In this document: positions 14,301-15,279 of the stretch, one piece after another
Position numbering within the stretch: position 1 is the first letter of the stretch
How the letters are laid out: each line of letters opens with the position of its first letter
Source of the DNA: an uncultured Collinsella sp.
Lineage (GTDB): Bacteria; Actinomycetota; Coriobacteriia; Coriobacteriales; Coriobacteriaceae
Reading direction: 5' to 3'
Assembly (NCBI GenBank): GCA_900545445.1
Contig: UQZH01000047.1
Coordinates: 1-15,279, forward strand
Length of the DNA: 15,279 nt
The notes under the pieces: generated by a model
What the model was told of the DNA's origin: nothing
Database searches by the model: none
The model's input: the letters and a program-made list of their open reading frames with translations, nothing else
Translations under genes and position numbers: made by a program

Positions 14301-14650
14301 CGACGACTCGCCGTCTTCGACCTGCAACTCGCCCTCAGGCTGATCCTCAGACTGACCCTGCTCAACACCATTTGAAGAGTCGGCCTCGCCGCCGTCGACC
14401 TCGTCGCTATTCTGGTTTTCGGTATCCCCGTTGGTAGTGTTGTCTACACCAGTAGACTCACTTGAGGACCCCCCCCCATTACAGTTTCCTCGGTAGGAGC
14501 TGCCTGGGCATCGTTGGCAATGGCCTGCGAGATCGGAGGCATGACGAGCGACAGTACCAGGCTCAAAACGGATGCTCCGCACAAAATGCCTGCCAGTACG
14601 CGGCGCGTCGCTTTTTTACTCTGCTTAGTTTTTTCTGAATTCGCTTTCAT
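11301..14650 (-). CDS. Pilus tip adhesin, beta-helix, LPLSG-anchored; frameshifted (OFF) at a poly-G tract
   Basis: A large surface protein, read here as two overlapping frames joined at G9 (14477-14469). The first frame starts at ATG 14650 after GGGGAGGAG and encodes signal peptide MKANSEKTKQ...AQA plus PTEETVMGGG, then ends after 68 codons at 14444. The second holds the rest. One extra G would give a single 1,116-residue protein. In that numbering: signal peptide 1-50; acidic Ser/Glu/Asp/Asn linker about 62-134; a right-handed parallel beta-helix about 139-743, with repeated GGYITGN and GGGIY-type turns; two FctA/Spy0128-like isopeptide pilin domains (about 747-916 and 925-1070, each ending in FTNTY, where Asn would bond to a domain lysine); sorting signal LPLSG 1075-1079; membrane helix; basic tail. 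It heads the pilus operon and is probably the tip subunit that binds host or glycan. The family is clear; the ligand is not. Confidence 0.88.
14469..14477. repeat. C9/G9 homopolymer tract, candidate phase-variation switch
   Basis: Nine consecutive Cs on the plus strand (Gs on the coding strand) lie directly after codon 57 of the tip adhesin. Ten or seven Gs put the signal peptide in frame with the adhesin body, while eight or nine do not. It is the longest homopolymer I see inside a coding region of the window. Confidence 0.9.
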
Positions 14651-14704
14651 CGATGTCTCCTCCCCAAGAGACCGCGATCTTGCTCTTTCACTATCAAACG
14701 TATC

Positions 14705-14725
14705 TGCGCAATCTGTAATTGCGCA
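14705..14725 (-). promoter_or_regulatory. Perfect 8-bp inverted repeat just after the pilus promoter
   Basis: TGCGCAAT and ATTGCGCA flank a 5-bp spacer. The 21-bp dyad falls at about +8 to +28 relative to the predicted start, a usual place for a repressor operator; as RNA it would form a hairpin in the leader. The binding protein is unknown. Confidence 0.5.
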
Positions 14726-14739
14726 CGCTTAGTAATACT

Positions 14740-14769
14740 ATTGTAACTATTGTTTAAACATCCGAGCAA
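14740..14769 (-). promoter_or_regulatory. Candidate promoter of the pilus operon
   Basis: TTGCTC (14769-14764), an 18-bp spacer and TACAAT (14745-14740, 5 of 6 to consensus) point at the tip gene and predict a start near 14733 and a leader of about 80 nt. Other AT-rich -10-like hexamers overlap, so the exact position is uncertain. Confidence 0.4.
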
Positions 14770-15110
14770 CAAAACCGACATTTTTGTAGCCAGTTCTCAA
14801 TTCTCTTGACATTTACTCAGATTTGCTTTCGTTTATTCGCTCTGAAATATCTGTTTCTACTGGTAATTAAGTTAGTTATCAGTTTTTTAATAGCATTTTA
14901 TTTATTTGCACAACATTTTGCTCAAGAGCAAGCATCCTGTGAACGGTCGAAAATCAACCGCGAATGGTAGGTCATTAACCGGGAGGAATAGACTACCAAA
15001 TTGATGGGAATATTTTTATTTCATCGGTAATTAGAAGCGTAATGTTCAGACAACCATATCTGAATTTACGCGCAGATTTTAGGCATCAATTCGCCCAAAT
15101 CGCCTGAGGC
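14770..15110. other. AT-rich non-coding region upstream of the pilus operon
   Basis: About 340 bp that is clearly AT-richer than the rest of the window and has no ORF with a ribosome site. It contains a perfect 6-bp dyad TTGCTCAAGAGCAA (14918-14931) and an imperfect hairpin around GGTAG (about 14965) and CTACC (about 14993). Long AT-rich leaders upstream of surface-protein operons often bind regulators, but I see no decisive motif. Confidence 0.5.
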
Positions 15111-15142
15111 CACTGCAAAGGAGCCTGTCCCCTTTTGCGGTG
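15111..15142. repeat. REP-like hairpin after the HAD gene (copy 2)
   Basis: CACTGCAAA (15111-15119) pairs with TTTGCGGTG (15134-15142) with one G-U, around GGAGCCTGTCCCCT. AAAGGAGCCTGTCCCC here differs by one base from the same stretch in the hairpin at 5174-5208, while the stem sequences differ. It lies 11 bp past the stop of the HAD gene, the same kind of position as copy 1 after srtC. Confidence 0.65.
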
Positions 15143-15153
15143 CCCCCCCGGCG

Positions 15154-15279
15154 CTACAGCAGATGCTCCTCGATAAAGATCGCGATGCCGTCTTTGTCGT
15201 TGCTCGCGGTTACAAAATCGGCGGCGGCACGGGTGGCGTCGCTGCCATTTGCCATGGCCACGCCCACGCCGGCGTCGGC
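15154..15279 (-). CDS. Cof-type HAD-IIB family hydrolase, C-terminal 41 residues (partial)
   Basis: The last 41 codons of a gene entering from the right edge. ADAGVGVAMANGSDATRAAA matches the C-terminal part of Cof-type HAD phosphatases, where a loop of the form AGVGVAMxNA follows the conserved GDxxND motif (outside the window), and DFVTASNDKDGIAIFIEEHLL is the typical closing helix region with NDxDG. These are cytoplasmic phosphatases of sugar phosphates or nucleotides with broad specificity; the substrate cannot be inferred. It ends at TAG (15156-15154) before the REP-like hairpin and is probably transcribed independently of the pilus operon. Confidence 0.85.
   Translation of the reverse strand, partial: ADAGVGVAMANGSDATRAAADFVTASNDKDGIAIFIEEHLL

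Noticed and set aside
14465..14582. ATG at 14582 as the true start of the long adhesin frame
   Set aside because: It gives a 38-residue Arg/Cys-rich N-terminus without signal peptide or ribosome site and overlaps the real signal-peptide codons in another frame.
14444..14650. The 68-residue frame as an independent small secreted peptide gene
   Set aside because: It contains the signal peptide that the long adhesin frame lacks and is separated from it only by the G-tract; after the tract its residues are a short chance extension to a stop.
14806..14834. Plus-strand promoter beginning TTGACA at 14806
   Set aside because: No -10-like hexamer at 16-18 bp spacing and no plus-strand gene downstream.
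15143..15149. C7 run near the HAD gene end as a phase switch
   Set aside because: It lies after the stop codon in non-coding DNA beside the REP-like hairpin, so length changes would not alter a protein.

Overview
The window looks like chromosomal DNA of a high-GC, Gram-positive gut actinobacterium of the class Coriobacteriia, most likely Collinsella or a close relative. This is inferred from the protein families, the codon preference (GC-rich third positions) and the GatCAB / sortase-pilus content; no rRNA gene is present to prove it. Every gene I accept lies on the minus strand, so transcription runs from high to low coordinates.

Reading from the right edge: the last 41 codons of a Cof-type HAD phosphatase (15154-15279) are followed by about 500 bp of AT-rich non-coding DNA carrying a REP-like hairpin and the pilus promoter region. 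Then comes a sortase-assembled pilus locus: a giant beta-helix tip adhesin (14650-11301), two related backbone-type pilins (11308-9638 and 9529-7763), a strong terminator, an intervening winged-helix regulator with its own promoter (7245-6283), and a class C sortase (6160-5222). A non-coding stretch with a second REP-like hairpin and 21-bp repeats separates this from gatC-gatA-gatB (4896-1395), the tRNA-dependent amidotransferase operon. Downstream of gatB come a 38-bp perfect inverted repeat and a Rho-independent terminator. At the left edge is a DUF6110-like small membrane protein (992-747) followed by a heavy-metal P-type ATPase that runs off the window (728 to <1).

The main discovery candidate is in the tip adhesin. 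A clear start (MKANSEK..., good Shine-Dalgarno, signal peptide) is separated from the 1,050-residue remainder by a run of nine Gs on the coding strand (C9 at 14469-14477). With nine Gs the signal peptide is out of frame with the adhesin and translation stops after 68 codons; ten (or seven) Gs restore one 1,116-residue protein with signal peptide, acidic linker, beta-helix, two isopeptide pilin domains and an LPLSG anchor. This is the expected form of a slipped-strand phase switch, read here in the OFF state. The next pilin gene overlaps the tip gene by 8 bp, so the switch could also tune expression of the pilus backbone.

Other points of interest are the GC-rich pilin lying between AT-richer neighbours, the regulator between pilins and sortase with two dyads flanking its -10 box, dyad operators at the pilus and P-type ATPase promoters, a GatB with a roughly 70-residue insertion, and a pair of REP-like hairpins with a conserved loop but different stems.
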